DNA of 34,304 nucleotides from Bdellovibrionota bacterium (GCA_040386775.1 JAZKEU010000013.1:41701-76004), one strand, 5' to 3'; shown: positions 26,839 through 34,304, counted from the stretch's first letter. The notes: a model not told the origin generated them from the sequence alone. Translations and numbers: made by a program.

Positions 26839-27447
26839 ATGAATCAATGTCCAGTTTGTTCCAGCGAGATCCAAGATGCTTTTGGTCTGGTGGAATGTCC
26901 AAGCTGCCATAAAATACTATTTGCAGACTTTGATGGGACATTAAAGATTCATGATGATTCTTCTGCGGGCTTTGATGCTGCAGAACAAGATATTCCGGTG
27001 CATGAGTTGAATGAAGAAGTGAGTGATCAAGATTTCAATACCAATTGGAATTTGGTAGACAATATGAAGCCTGAACAAGGACAAGAGCCTGAACCAGAAC
27101 CAGAACTGGAAGAAGAGGCGCGTCCGATTCAAGTTTTGTCATCAATCGAAGAGATCAATCGATTTGCGAGTTCTGCCGATTCGTCTCTCAAGCAAGGTGC
27201 TTTAATCTATAATCTCACGATTAAGAATATAGACACACAAGAATTAAAAGATGAAATTTTAGAAGTATTGAAAGAAAGTAAGTTGGGAATTGATATTAAA
27301 AAATTGAAATTCGCATTACCTATTTTAGAGCTTAAAGATTTAAATCCTATTAAAGTGTCGGTGATTGTTTCTAGAATCAAACACCTTTCGGTGGATGTTG
27401 AATGGATACAAAAATCTATAATCACAAACGAGGAGAGTGAAGTATGA
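26839..27447 (+). CDS. Zinc-ribbon protein of unknown function
   Basis: 202 residues. The N-terminus has CPVC at residues 4-7 and CPSCHK at about 20-25, a zinc ribbon. A long acidic, Glu/Pro-rich linker (residues 45-95, including EQGQEPEPEPELEEE) leads to a C-terminal alpha/beta domain from about 103 (GALIYNLTIKNIDTQELKDE, then LKDLNPIKVSVIVSRI). The C-terminal half looks like a small ligand- or protein-binding fold, but I cannot name it. A GGAAG ribosome site precedes the ATG. The stop overlaps the next ATG (ATGA), so the two proteins are made together. Cytoplasmic. Confidence 0.72.
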   Translation: MNQCPVCSSEIQDAFGLVECPSCHKILFADFDGTLKIHDDSSAGFDAAEQDIPVHELNEEVSDQDFNTNWNLVDNMKPEQGQEPEPEPELEEEARPIQVLSSIEEINRFASSADSSLKQGALIYNLTIKNIDTQELKDEILEVLKESKLGIDIKKLKFALPILELKDLNPIKVSVIVSRIKHLSVDVEWIQKSIITNEESEV

Positions 27448-27917
27448 TGAAATTACTCTTGGTCTTCTCATTTTTGGGCTCTCCGGTATTCGCTACGGGA
27501 ACTTTTGCTAAGCACGATGGAAATTTGTTGCAGCTGCAGGGCAAGGTGAACGCAGACGAAAAATCAATAGTAGATCTGATCAAAGAAAAAAATGAATCTC
27601 AAGATCCTGCCAAACAGCATGAGATTGTTGCTGAGATTAAAAAACTTATGAAAAGTCGTCGTGAGAATATAGAAAAGTATAATAAAGAATATTATCACGT
27701 AGAATATGAGCACCCAGGACAAATGGATTCTCCTGGTTCAGGCAAGAAAGAAGAAGAAAAAGATGCGCACGGAAAGAAAAAAGAAAGCGAAGTTCCAGAA
27801 AAAAAGAAGAACCGATACAAGAGATATGATGAAAAAACTATAAAAGAATTTGAAGATGAAATAAATAAAGTTTTGTCTGATGTTTATGGAAATATAAAGA
27901 AAAAATACAACCAGTAA
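27444..27917 (+). CDS. Small exported, highly charged protein
   Basis: 157 residues with a signal peptide (MMKLLLVFSFLGSPVFA, cleavage before TG). The mature protein is largely helical and very rich in Lys and Glu, with a low-complexity run at about 95-135 (KKEEEKDAHGKKKESEVPE) and a C-terminal helix KEFEDEINKVLSDVYGNIKK. I recognise no family. It is translationally coupled to the zinc-ribbon gene by ATGA overlap and lies 42 bases before the aminopeptidase gene. A periplasmic, possibly coiled-coil role is inferred. Confidence 0.65.
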   Translation: MMKLLLVFSFLGSPVFATGTFAKHDGNLLQLQGKVNADEKSIVDLIKEKNESQDPAKQHEIVAEIKKLMKSRRENIEKYNKEYYHVEYEHPGQMDSPGSGKKEEEKDAHGKKKESEVPEKKKNRYKRYDEKTIKEFEDEINKVLSDVYGNIKKKYNQ

Positions 27918-27959
27918 GAATATAAAAAATAAGAAATTGTAATCATTTAGAGGAGCACC

Positions 27960-29480
27960 ATGGATTTCGAAATCGTAAAAAAAGGTCAAGAGTTTAAAGA
28001 TAAAATTGAATTGATTGTTGATATTTCCTATGACGAGACAATCGCAGAAACACTAAAGAGCATCGAGGCTAAAGACTATTCCAAAGAATTAAAAAAGCGC
28101 ATCAACGACAAGGTAAAAGAGTTTAAGCAATTCAAAAAATATGAATACTACAAGAGTTTTCATTTTCAGACAGAAGCGGGAACCCATCTGATTGTTTTGG
28201 TTTTAAGAAAAAGTATTAAGTCTTTTGAGATTCAAGTGGCGCTAAGAAAATCTCTCTTAGAGACCCTGAAAGAACTTAAGGGCAATGTGATCTTAAATAT
28301 TGATGAAATTTCTAAAGCTCATCAAGAGGCAGTTGCGGATTTCTACGCCACTCTCACTAAAATTGGAGAATGGAAGTCGCCTGTTTACGGTAAAAAAGCA
28401 AAAGAACAATCTTCTGAGAAAAAGAAAGAAACAAAAAAGAAAACTTTTATTCAATCTCAAATAAAAGACAGCGATCTTCAATCTATTACCTCAAAAGGTT
28501 CAATTCTTGGTGAGGCTAATAATCTGGTGAGAACTTTGGCTTCTATGCCGTCGAATGTTTTAAATCCTTTGAAGTATCAAGATATTCTTCAGGAACGCGC
28601 ACAAAAAGGAAAATACATTTATAGATTTATCGATGTTAATAAACTTCAGAATATGAATGCCGGATCTTTCTTGGCGGTACTGAGCGCAGATCCCAAATCA
28701 GAAGGCGGAATTGCGCATCTGACATACAAACCTAAGAATAAATCTCATGGAAAAATCTGTTTAGTGGGTAAAGGTTTGTGTTTTGATACTGGCGGTTACA
28801 ATGTGAAGACTGGCACTTACATGTACACGATGCATAGAGATATGACAGGATCTGCAGTAGCCTTGGCTTTATTTGAAGCTTTGATTCAATTGCAATTGCC
28901 TTACGAAATTCATGGACTGTTGGCTATTGCGGAAAACCACATTTCACCAACGGGATACAAGCCCAATGATGTCGTGGAAGCCATGAACGGGGTTAGTATC
29001 GAGGTTGTAGATACCGATGCTGAGGGCAGAATGGTTCTCTGTGATACTCTTTGCTATGCTTCAGAATTAAAACCTGACGTTATCATTGATTATGCAACTC
29101 TAACGGGAGCAGCAGTGAGATCTATTGGTACAGCGAGGTCAGCAGTTTTTTCTAATAACAAAAAATTAATAAAAACAGCAACAGAAGCTGGAGATACGAC
29201 CGGCGAGAGAGTTTGGTCATTTCCAATTGGTGACGACTATCGTGAGATGATAAAATCTGAGATTGCAGACATTAAGCAATGTCAAAACGTACCGGGACCA
29301 GATCATATTTTAGCGGCAACATTCTTGTCTGAGTTCGTAGAAGAGAGTATCCCTTGGCTGCATGTGGATTTATCTTCTGAAGAAAATACGGGTGGCCTAG
29401 GAATTGTTGATTCTGATGTTTCAGGATTTGGCGTAAGATTGGGTCTTGAAGTTGTAGAGAAGTTCTTAGCTTCGAAATAA
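27960..29480 (+). CDS. pepA: M17 leucyl aminopeptidase family protein
   Basis: 506 residues. Dinuclear zinc aminopeptidase that removes N-terminal residues, especially Leu, from peptides. The C-terminal catalytic domain has the metal ligands and catalytic residues: K271 and D276 in GKGLCFDTGG, K283, D294 in HRDMTGSA, and D353/E355 in DTDAEGRMVL followed by the conserved DYATLTGA segment. The N-terminal 180 residues are a divergent macro-like domain with a Lys/Glu-rich linker at about 145-162. GAGGAG lies seven bases before the ATG. Likely cytoplasmic, used in peptide turnover, which suits a peptide-rich predatory lifestyle. The stop sits inside a 12-bp inverted repeat. Confidence 0.93.
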   Translation: MDFEIVKKGQEFKDKIELIVDISYDETIAETLKSIEAKDYSKELKKRINDKVKEFKQFKKYEYYKSFHFQTEAGTHLIVLVLRKSIKSFEIQVALRKSLLETLKELKGNVILNIDEISKAHQEAVADFYATLTKIGEWKSPVYGKKAKEQSSEKKKETKKKTFIQSQIKDSDLQSITSKGSILGEANNLVRTLASMPSNVLNPLKYQDILQERAQKGKYIYRFIDVNKLQNMNAGSFLAVLSADPKSEGGIAHLTYKPKNKSHGKICLVGKGLCFDTGGYNVKTGTYMYTMHRDMTGSAVALALFEALIQLQLPYEIHGLLAIAENHISPTGYKPNDVVEAMNGVSIEVVDTDAEGRMVLCDTLCYASELKPDVIIDYATLTGAAVRSIGTARSAVFSNNKKLIKTATEAGDTTGERVWSFPIGDDYREMIKSEIADIKQCQNVPGPDHILAATFLSEFVEESIPWLHVDLSSEENTGGLGIVDSDVSGFGVRLGLEVVEKFLASK

Positions 29481-29490
29481 GCTAAGAACT
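29461..29490. terminator. Shared stem-loop spanning both convergent stop codons
   Basis: AGTTCTTAGCTT (29461-29472) and AAGCTAAGAACT (29479-29490) are a perfect 12-bp inverted repeat with loop CGAAAT. It contains the pepA stop (29478-29480) and reaches the stop of the lipoprotein gene (29489-29491). The structure suits transcript ends on both strands, although T runs are weak. Confidence 0.65.
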
Positions 29491-29923
29491 ATTCCACTGG
29501 CGTAAAAGTACTGTCATCTTTCTTTTTAGATGTTTCATTTAAAATAGAATCATCGATGACAGGCTTTTGATTTTCACGATCTCTAGCTTTTACGGTTTCT
29601 TTTAAACTTTGTTCTACCATTTTTTCTTTTTTCTCGATGTCTTTGATATCAACTTCTTTGGCATTTCTAATTTCGATGACCTTTTCGCTATCAAGAATAA
29701 CGTCTTTGTAAACCAATTTATCTTCTGATTTTGAGTAAAAACGGTACGTCCATATATTTTTTCCATCTTGGAATTTAGATCTCAGCGGTGAACCCACCTT
29801 ATCTAGAACTTGAGCCTTGTCTGTGCCGACATTGATTTGTTGAAAATCTTGGTAAGGATTATGGGAGCAGGAAAATATAGAAAAACAAACTAATAAAAAC
29901 GTAAAGAAAAGTACATGTTTCAT
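29489..29923 (-). CDS. SmpA/OmlA (BamE-like) domain lipoprotein
   Basis: 144 residues. Lipoprotein signal MKHVLFFTFLLVCFSIFSCS with Cys19. Residues 23-75 match the SmpA/OmlA domain: YQDFQQINVGTDKAQVLDKVG, then SPLRSKFQDGKNIWTYRFYS, as in BamE, the lipoprotein of the outer-membrane protein assembly machine. After it comes a Lys/Glu-rich tail of about 60 residues that BamE lacks. It could be an authentic BamE or one of the paralogous small SmpA-domain lipoproteins. The only BAM-like gene here; outer membrane facing the periplasm. The GGGGA site is nine bases before the ATG. Confidence 0.8.
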   Translation of the reverse strand: MKHVLFFTFLLVCFSIFSCSHNPYQDFQQINVGTDKAQVLDKVGSPLRSKFQDGKNIWTYRFYSKSEDKLVYKDVILDSEKVIEIRNAKEVDIKDIEKKEKMVEQSLKETVKARDRENQKPVIDDSILNETSKKKDDSTFTPVE

Positions 29924-30000
29924 AAATGATTCCCCGTATATTTAATTACTTCAATACAAACGTTATTTAAGTAGCATAAAGAAGTCAATAGGCTTGTCCA

Positions 30001-31434
30001 TCACTGAAATAGGCGTGCACACATTGTTATATGATTATGTCCTCGAAGTGCTCTATCATTTTTTATAGAAGCTTTTAATTCTTCCACGCGATTTTTTGCT
30101 TCTAGAGCTGCTTGTTTTTCTTTAGCAATTCTTGCATAGTGGGCAGCTCGAATTCTAAAAAATCTCTGCCATTTTTCCTTTCCAATTTCGATTAAATCAT
30201 GCTGAGCGATTTTTTCTACACGGTGAGTGAGATATTTATAAGATAATAAAAGTCCGGTATATACTACAAGAGCTGTGCCTTGGAGAGTGCTGATTTCAAT
30301 AATTCCGTTATCAAAAAATATTGGATTAGCTGCCGCGGGCCCTACCAATATTGGACCAACCGCTCCGACCATTGAGGCAGTACTAATTCCTGCCCCCAAT
30401 AAAATACTATAAATAATCATACGGCGATTTGCGACATCACTTAGTCGATTCGTTCTTTCTGTAGCACCTGCTGTTTCAACAAATCCTGACGTGAGAGTGT
30501 TGGTTAAGAGCTGACGCTGAGTCATGCCGTAGGATGGGCCGGCGAGATGAGACCCCATTAAATAATAAATTTCTCCAATACCCAATCCCATCAGTGTTAG
30601 CCTTGAGAGGGTTTGTCTTGTTGAAGATTTAAATGTGAATTCATCAAAGATATTGAATCTAAATAAATTTGCAATGGTACGATGATAGTATAATGATGTT
30701 CCACCGATGAGTGCGCGCATTGCTGCCATTGTCAGCGCAAGACCTGGATCCACATTTCCCAATGTGACCATAGCTACTGTTGCAAATGCTGTTGCACCTA
30801 ATGAAACACGAACTAACCCTAGATCATCCGCGTTTGGCTTTACAAATTGATTTCTTAATATTTTTTTAGAATTTGAAATCGTTTCTTTTATATTTATCAA
30901 TTTTCCGTACTTATCTTTTGTATCCCACCAGAGTTCTTTAAAACCACCTGCGGCTTTAGCTTCAGCTTTTTCAAGAATATATTTTTGAGCTTCATCGGGA
31001 ATATCGATAATTAAAGCTTCACGTCCTTCTAAAGCCATTTTTTGTTTTAAAATTTTAGCAGCATTGCGAGTCGAAGATAGGGTGAGAATAAAAATAACTT
31101 TTTCTCCAGACTCTCTTTGAAGATGATAAATTTTTTCTTTGAATCCATCGCCCCAATTCGAACCGAATCTGCCAACTTCTCCCTGAACATCAATTCTATT
31201 TCCATTTTTATCCTTGAATCTGAAGAAGAATGAAGTGACTTGTTTGAAAATAGATTTCTTTTTTTCCGGGCCAACATAAAGCATGTTGGGAAGCGTGTAA
31301 TCCTTTGGCATTTTTGGAATAATAGTTTCTTCTAGAACAGCTGTAGGTTGAGCTACACGTACACTCGTATCGTCAGCGCGCACGCTTTGAGATAGGAGAG
31401 TAAGAATTTGAAATGTAATGATCAGCTTTTTCAT
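30001..31434 (-). CDS. Exported multi-pass membrane protein with CARLF-Gln C-terminus
   Basis: Hypothetical protein of 477 residues with a signal peptide (MKKLIITFQILTLLSQSVRA). An alpha/beta-like soluble region follows (about 40-160, with GEKVIFILTLSSTRNAAKIL), and then a run of hydrophobic helices from about 205 to 405, ending with a charged coiled-coil-like tail and the sequence HITMCARLFQ. The plan matches the 642-residue protein at 6209-8137, including VRVSLGATAF here beside ARVAGSGTSA there and the Cys-x-x-Leu-Phe ending. Function unknown. It has a weak ribosome site. Likely inserted in the inner membrane or exported. Confidence 0.72.
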   Translation of the reverse strand: MKKLIITFQILTLLSQSVRADDTSVRVAQPTAVLEETIIPKMPKDYTLPNMLYVGPEKKKSIFKQVTSFFFRFKDKNGNRIDVQGEVGRFGSNWGDGFKEKIYHLQRESGEKVIFILTLSSTRNAAKILKQKMALEGREALIIDIPDEAQKYILEKAEAKAAGGFKELWWDTKDKYGKLINIKETISNSKKILRNQFVKPNADDLGLVRVSLGATAFATVAMVTLGNVDPGLALTMAAMRALIGGTSLYYHRTIANLFRFNIFDEFTFKSSTRQTLSRLTLMGLGIGEIYYLMGSHLAGPSYGMTQRQLLTNTLTSGFVETAGATERTNRLSDVANRRMIIYSILLGAGISTASMVGAVGPILVGPAAANPIFFDNGIIEISTLQGTALVVYTGLLLSYKYLTHRVEKIAQHDLIEIGKEKWQRFFRIRAAHYARIAKEKQAALEAKNRVEELKASIKNDRALRGHNHITMCARLFQ

Positions 31435-31604
31435 CTATTAGCGCCTACGTCCCGAAGACCCGTGATTCAGATCTATATCCTTAGCCCACCTTGCTTTAGA
31501 GCAAAACTAGTACCTATTTTGACTGCGCAAAATTTATGAAAAATGAGGCTTAAATGAAATACGGTAGAGCCCAGGTAAAATAGCTCTAAGTATTTGAAAC
31601 TGCT

Positions 31605-31892
31605 ATGAAAGTCTTGCAAAACGAGAGACGTAAATTGTCATTTTTAGGCCAGCTTTGGTGCGAAAGTGGGATCGTCACCGGTGGGGCAATGCGAATATAT
31701 CGAAAGGCACTGGATTCTAAACTGAGACCCATTTTTGCCATAGAAGTCCGCCTAAACGATATGGCCTGGGAAGTAAAAGATTGTCTTAAGAACATAATGA
31801 AACTGCACGGGCACCAAGTTCGAAAAGTTTTACCTGGTGCAAATTTTTGCACCACTTATGGTGCAATTCTGTTGAAGTTCGCGGCCGATTAA
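31605..31892 (+). CDS. Possible small protein, 95 residues (weak)
   Basis: Open frame with no Shine-Dalgarno and no recognised family. The middle (FAIEVRLNDMAWEVKDCLKNI) has protein-like composition, but an open frame also exists on the opposite strand. Its end runs through the GGTGCAAA palindrome and overlaps the leader of the TIGR02147 gene. It could be a real upstream gene, a decayed gene, or chance. Listed for completeness. Confidence 0.25.
   Translation: MKVLQNERRKLSFLGQLWCESGIVTGGAMRIYRKALDSKLRPIFAIEVRLNDMAWEVKDCLKNIMKLHGHQVRKVLPGANFCTTYGAILLKFAAD
31836..31866 (+). promoter_or_regulatory. GGTGCAAA palindrome with a third half-site
   Basis: GGTGCAAA-TT-TTTGCACC is a perfect palindrome at 31836-31853, and a further GGTGCAA lies at 31860-31866. 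It is 41 bases before the regulator start, so it may be an operator for autoregulation, or an attenuator-like hairpin. Confidence 0.45.
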
Positions 31893-31906
31893 GCAATAAC
31901 GCCCTC

Positions 31907-32695
31907 ATGCAATTCAATAAGGAAACACACATTGATTTTCGACGCTTCCTGCAGGAAGAATTATTTCGTCGATGCGATAAAAACAAGAGCTACTCGCTTA
32001 GAGCGTTTGCACTTGCACTCGGAATGAACCATGCAACGTTGTCTTCGATTCTTTCAGGTAAACGGCCATTGACTACAAAAGCTATTGTTAAACTTGCGGC
32101 CGCTTTGAACTTATCTTCTAAGGAAACTCAGCGATTCATTAAAGCTCAGGATTTTCCATTAAAAGCCTCTACTGAGCGGCGGCAGAGAGAGCATCAAATT
32201 CTAAGTCTCGATGTATTTCATGTTGTTGCCGATTGGTATCACGATGCAATTTTAGAGCTAACTCGCACTAAAAACTTTCAGCCAGACTCTAAATGGATCG
32301 CCAAAACACTAGGGCTTTCTCGAATCGAGGTTCAAGCAGCAGTTGATCGTCTCGTGCGCTTAGAGCTTCTTGAAATCGAAAACGATAAATGGACCGATCT
32401 TTCTCGTAATAACACGACAAACTTTAATAATGATTTATCGTCTGCGGCACTTAGAAAACTTCAGCAGAAAGTTCTTGAGCTCTCTTTAATTTCCCTTCAA
32501 GAGCTTCCGCGCACTGAGCGCGATCATACGTCTCTCATGGTGGCAATGCAACGCTCTGATCTTCCGGAAGTTAAAGAGAGAATTAAAAAATTTCGCTTCG
32601 AATTAGTTGAATTTATAGAGCGCAAATCAGTAAAGCCAGACTCGGTTTTCCAATTTGCATTCTCCGCATTCCCATTAACTAAAAAAGAAACCTAA
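31907..32695 (+). CDS. TIGR02147-family transcriptional regulator
   Basis: 262 residues from ATG 31907, which gives the usual short N-terminus before the helix-turn-helix; the open frame begins 60 bases earlier without support. Residues about 28-70 are an XRE-like helix-turn-helix: YSLRAFALALGMNHATLSSI, then LSGKRPLTTKAIVKLAAALN. A C-terminal DUF4423-type domain follows (WYHDAILELTRT, then AALRKLQQKVLELSLISLQE, then IKKFRFELVEFI). This family is strongly expanded in Bdellovibrio and Fibrobacter and often sits beside the gene it controls, here the secreted protein starting 14 bases downstream. No ribosome site is clear. Confidence 0.9.
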   Translation: MQFNKETHIDFRRFLQEELFRRCDKNKSYSLRAFALALGMNHATLSSILSGKRPLTTKAIVKLAAALNLSSKETQRFIKAQDFPLKASTERRQREHQILSLDVFHVVADWYHDAILELTRTKNFQPDSKWIAKTLGLSRIEVQAAVDRLVRLELLEIENDKWTDLSRNNTTNFNNDLSSAALRKLQQKVLELSLISLQELPRTERDHTSLMVAMQRSDLPEVKERIKKFRFELVEFIERKSVKPDSVFQFAFSAFPLTKKET

Positions 32696-32709
32696 ACAAG
32701 GAGTATAAG

Positions 32710-33618
32710 ATGAAAACCTTCACCCTAATAGCAGCACTTTTATTAAGTCTAGCCGCGCACGCATCTAAAGATCGTGGTGGCGGAGATATGTGCGAAGACC
32801 GAATTAAAACTGTTCGAGCCGATATAGGTGCATGGATCGATAGGGGGGGGCCTCAGTCACTACGGCTTCCTGCAGGAATTACAGTGGTAAGTTATTCTTC
32901 AGAGATGAAACGTGCAATTGAGAAGTCTCAAATCGAGTGCGTTTCAAAAGGTGACAGAAATTATCCTGTTGAAGTATTGGGGCGCTCGAAAGTTTGTCGC
33001 TTTGATTCTAATGAGATGTTGATCACTTGTGACTTCGCGAAAATTTCAGTAACGAGTGAAGAAGAGTTCTATCGACTTGTTCATCACGAGCCTGCAGGCC
33101 TTGCTAAAATCGAAAACCCGGACGGTGCCGATAGCAATTATGAAATCTCAAATCAGTTATCTCGTTTCTTAGTCGATACTGTTGTGAAAAGACTTGCTGT
33201 TACTCCCGCCGTTTCAAGTGAGGACGATGATACGTTACGCAGCTCCACGAGGCATGCATTTGCCGCTTCTGGACTCTACTATTGTTTCAATCACTATGGA
33301 GACTCAATAAATGAGGGTTATCGTGCTTTCGATAAAATTTTGGCCAATAAATCTACAACCATTCAATTAGTTAAAGATAAAAAGCGACCTCGCATTAATG
33401 CACACCGTAGTTTTCAAGAGTACAGTGGACAAAATGGGAAAATGCAAATCGAGTTTCTTCTAAGCAAGGATTTAAAATCGATTTTGTCTATGAAATTTGT
33501 GAGCGGTGAGGTACGAAGTCAGGCCATAAACACGGGAACGATTGAAGTCCCGAAATATGAAACTCAGAGCTATCTTTATATTTTACAGAAAGGCTCTTGC
33601 CGAAAAGCTGGATTCTAA
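32710..33618 (+). CDS. Secreted protein of the Bdellovibrio LVHHE type
   Basis: 302 residues with signal peptide MKTFTLIAALLLSLAAHA. The mature N-terminus KDRGGGDMCEDRI and the segment EEFYRLVHHEPAGLAKIENPDG followed by YEISNQLSRFLVDTVVKRLAV recur in many Bdellovibrio secreted hypotheticals as I remember them. Cysteines at about 28, 77, 97 and 107 may pair. The HHE is not an HExxH zinc site; function unknown. An AAGGAG ribosome site lies just before the ATG. A run of eight G residues at 32843-32850 within the gene could slip. Transcribed with the regulator and ended by a strong terminator. Confidence 0.78.
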   Translation: MKTFTLIAALLLSLAAHASKDRGGGDMCEDRIKTVRADIGAWIDRGGPQSLRLPAGITVVSYSSEMKRAIEKSQIECVSKGDRNYPVEVLGRSKVCRFDSNEMLITCDFAKISVTSEEEFYRLVHHEPAGLAKIENPDGADSNYEISNQLSRFLVDTVVKRLAVTPAVSSEDDDTLRSSTRHAFAASGLYYCFNHYGDSINEGYRAFDKILANKSTTIQLVKDKKRPRINAHRSFQEYSGQNGKMQIEFLLSKDLKSILSMKFVSGEVRSQAINTGTIEVPKYETQSYLYILQKGSCRKAGF

Positions 33619-33674
33619 GAAGGCAAGTTTTGACTAGAGCACTACCGCTGGCTCCAAGATAGACTGATTCTAAG

Positions 33675-33698
33675 TCACTTCAATTATGACTGAAGTGA
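33675..33698 (+). other. Stem-loop after the secreted protein gene
   Basis: TCACTTCA (33675-33682) pairs with TGAAGTGA (33691-33698) around an 8-base loop. No T run follows. It lies 20 bases before the strong terminator and may stabilise the mRNA 3' end. Confidence 0.4.
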
Positions 33699-33718
33699 GT
33701 CACCAAACAAACTGACTT

Positions 33719-33746
33719 AAAAACGGGAGTAAAATCCCGTTTTTTA
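33719..33746. terminator. Strong bidirectional intrinsic terminator
   Basis: Stem CGGGA / TCCCG extended by six A-T pairs, loop GTAAAA, with T runs on both strands. It ends the rightward secreted protein operon and the leftward protoporphyrinogen oxidase gene. Confidence 0.9.
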
Positions 33747-33770
33747 TTGATAGCCTGTCGTACTCTCATC

Positions 33771-34304
33771 TTAAATTTTAGCAACCAACTCGAAGGATTT
33801 TCGAATGCAGTCGTTGATGGAAACTCCGCCCAGCATCTGAGAGTTCAAGTGGACGCCTGGAACTTGAGACATTTTCTGTGAAAGCTCATTCATAAAATCG
33901 ACTTGATCCACATTGTATTGGGAAATTCCAGGAGCATGATTCCAGATCCAGAATTGATCTACGGCAGGAAGCTTTCCTAATATTTTTTCTAGATCTTTTA
34001 GAGCAATATCAAAGGAAGCTTGGGTCGACATTTTCATCACTTCGGGTTTAAAAACTCCACCCATCATAACGGTAATTAGATCTTTATCCTCAGGGCAACG
34101 ACCCTCGAAAATATCTTTAGGATGTAAGAAACCGAGAATATTTAAATTCTCATTAGGAGAAATAAGGGTACCAAAGCCTTTAAAATTTATTTTTTCTTTA
34201 AAAGCAAAAGTCACAGTTCTCACTGGAGCAATAGGATACTTCTTAAATTGAGCAAGGAGTGAGGGATCAAGAAACTCAATGGCCACGCCAGGAATTTCAT
34301 TGGC
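33771..34304 (-). CDS. hemY: Protoporphyrinogen/coproporphyrinogen oxidase, C-terminal part (cut by window edge)
   Basis: The frame is open to the last base, so the N-terminal part with the FAD-binding Rossmann motif is outside. About 177 residues are visible. They match the C-terminal half of HemY-type FAD enzymes that oxidise protoporphyrinogen IX or coproporphyrinogen III in heme synthesis: GFGTLISPNENLNILGFLHP, GRCPEDKDLITVMMGG, the WNHAPGISQYNVD substrate-side block, and the terminal LNSQMLGGVSINDCIRKSFE FAD-contact motif. No other heme gene adjoins in the window. Which porphyrin it prefers cannot be told. Confidence 0.85.
   Translation of the reverse strand, partial: ANEIPGVAIEFLDPSLLAQFKKYPIAPVRTVTFAFKEKINFKGFGTLISPNENLNILGFLHPKDIFEGRCPEDKDLITVMMGGVFKPEVMKMSTQASFDIALKDLEKILGKLPAVDQFWIWNHAPGISQYNVDQVDFMNELSQKMSQVPGVHLNSQMLGGVSINDCIRKSFELVAKI

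Larger units (their letters stand above)
31435..31906. other. Intergenic region upstream of the TIGR02147 regulator
   Basis: 472 bases if the weak frame 31605-31892 is not a gene. Bases 31565-31570 and 31583-31588 (TAGAGC / GCTCTA) can form a small hairpin. Bases 31836-31853 are a perfect palindrome. I see no strong promoter. The possible small protein is listed separately. Confidence 0.5.

Noticed and set aside
27738-27989. Minus-strand hydrophobic frame
   Set aside because: Phe-rich translation is the antisense of the Lys/Glu-rich coding sequence.
31586-31855. Minus-strand frame opposite the weak 95-residue frame
   Set aside because: No ribosome site or family similarity; its presence lowers confidence in the plus-strand frame too.
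33060-33120. LVHHE as a zinc protease site
   Set aside because: The spacing is not HExxH and no third ligand pattern follows; it is a family-conserved motif of unknown role.
3331-34304. A single heme regulon joining ctaA/ctaB with hemY
   Set aside because: The genes are 29 kb apart on opposite strands with unrelated genes between them.

Overview
The window looks like a chromosomal segment of a predatory-type member of the Bdellovibrionota (a Bdellovibrio-like bacterium). The evidence is a low-GC, densely coded layout, a TIGR02147-family regulator, secreted proteins of the LVHHE type, TTG/GTG starts at many genes, and many genes whose nearest remembered relatives are Bdellovibrio hypotheticals. 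The assignment comes from family recognition only; no rRNA or other marker is present. I see no phage, insertion sequence, CRISPR array, tRNA or rRNA.

Region by region. (1) 1-4215 (+): end of an aerobic terminal oxidase operon, ctaD(partial)-ctaE-ctaF-like-ctaB-ctaA, i.e. oxidase subunits plus the two enzymes that make heme A. It ends in a large bidirectional stem-loop shared with a convergent CNNM/CBS membrane protein. (2) 4281-9689 (-): CNNM/CBS protein, a DUF2400 protein, a large membrane protein with a Cys-x-x-Leu-Phe tail, an outer-membrane beta-barrel protein and a PhaR-type regulator. (3) 10004-13042 (+): an orphan GspG-like membrane protein, a TPR lipoprotein and a LolB-like lipoprotein. 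(4) 13167-19082 (+): the stress module prkA-yeaH-spoVR, followed 2 bases later by a secreted metzincin-type protease. (5) 19272-22265 (+): a tight cluster of a HIT protein, a class V cysteine-desulfurase-like enzyme, an EamA-like transporter and a MazG-like NTP pyrophosphohydrolase. This is the best candidate for an undescribed pathway. (6) 22355-24000: a GcvH-like protein without the lipoyl lysine (-), divergent from a gamma-glutamylcyclotransferase-like protein without the usual catalytic Glu (+), then trmL. (7) 24063-29480 (+): secA, a zinc-ribbon protein, a charged exported protein and an M17 leucyl aminopeptidase. (8) 29489-31434 (-): a BamE/SmpA-like lipoprotein and a second Cys-x-x-Leu-Phe membrane protein that resembles the one in region 2. 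(9) 31907-33618 (+): a TIGR02147 regulator and its secreted neighbour, then a strong terminator. (10) 33771-34304 (-): the C-terminal part of a protoporphyrinogen oxidase, cut by the window edge.

The genes are mostly housekeeping and envelope functions, but several carry substitutions at expected active sites (GcvH-like, GGCT-like, CtaD A2-type). Two recurring themes stand out: a small family of AAAAGGTG/CACCTTTT hairpins at three loci, and two multi-pass exported proteins with the same unusual C-terminus.
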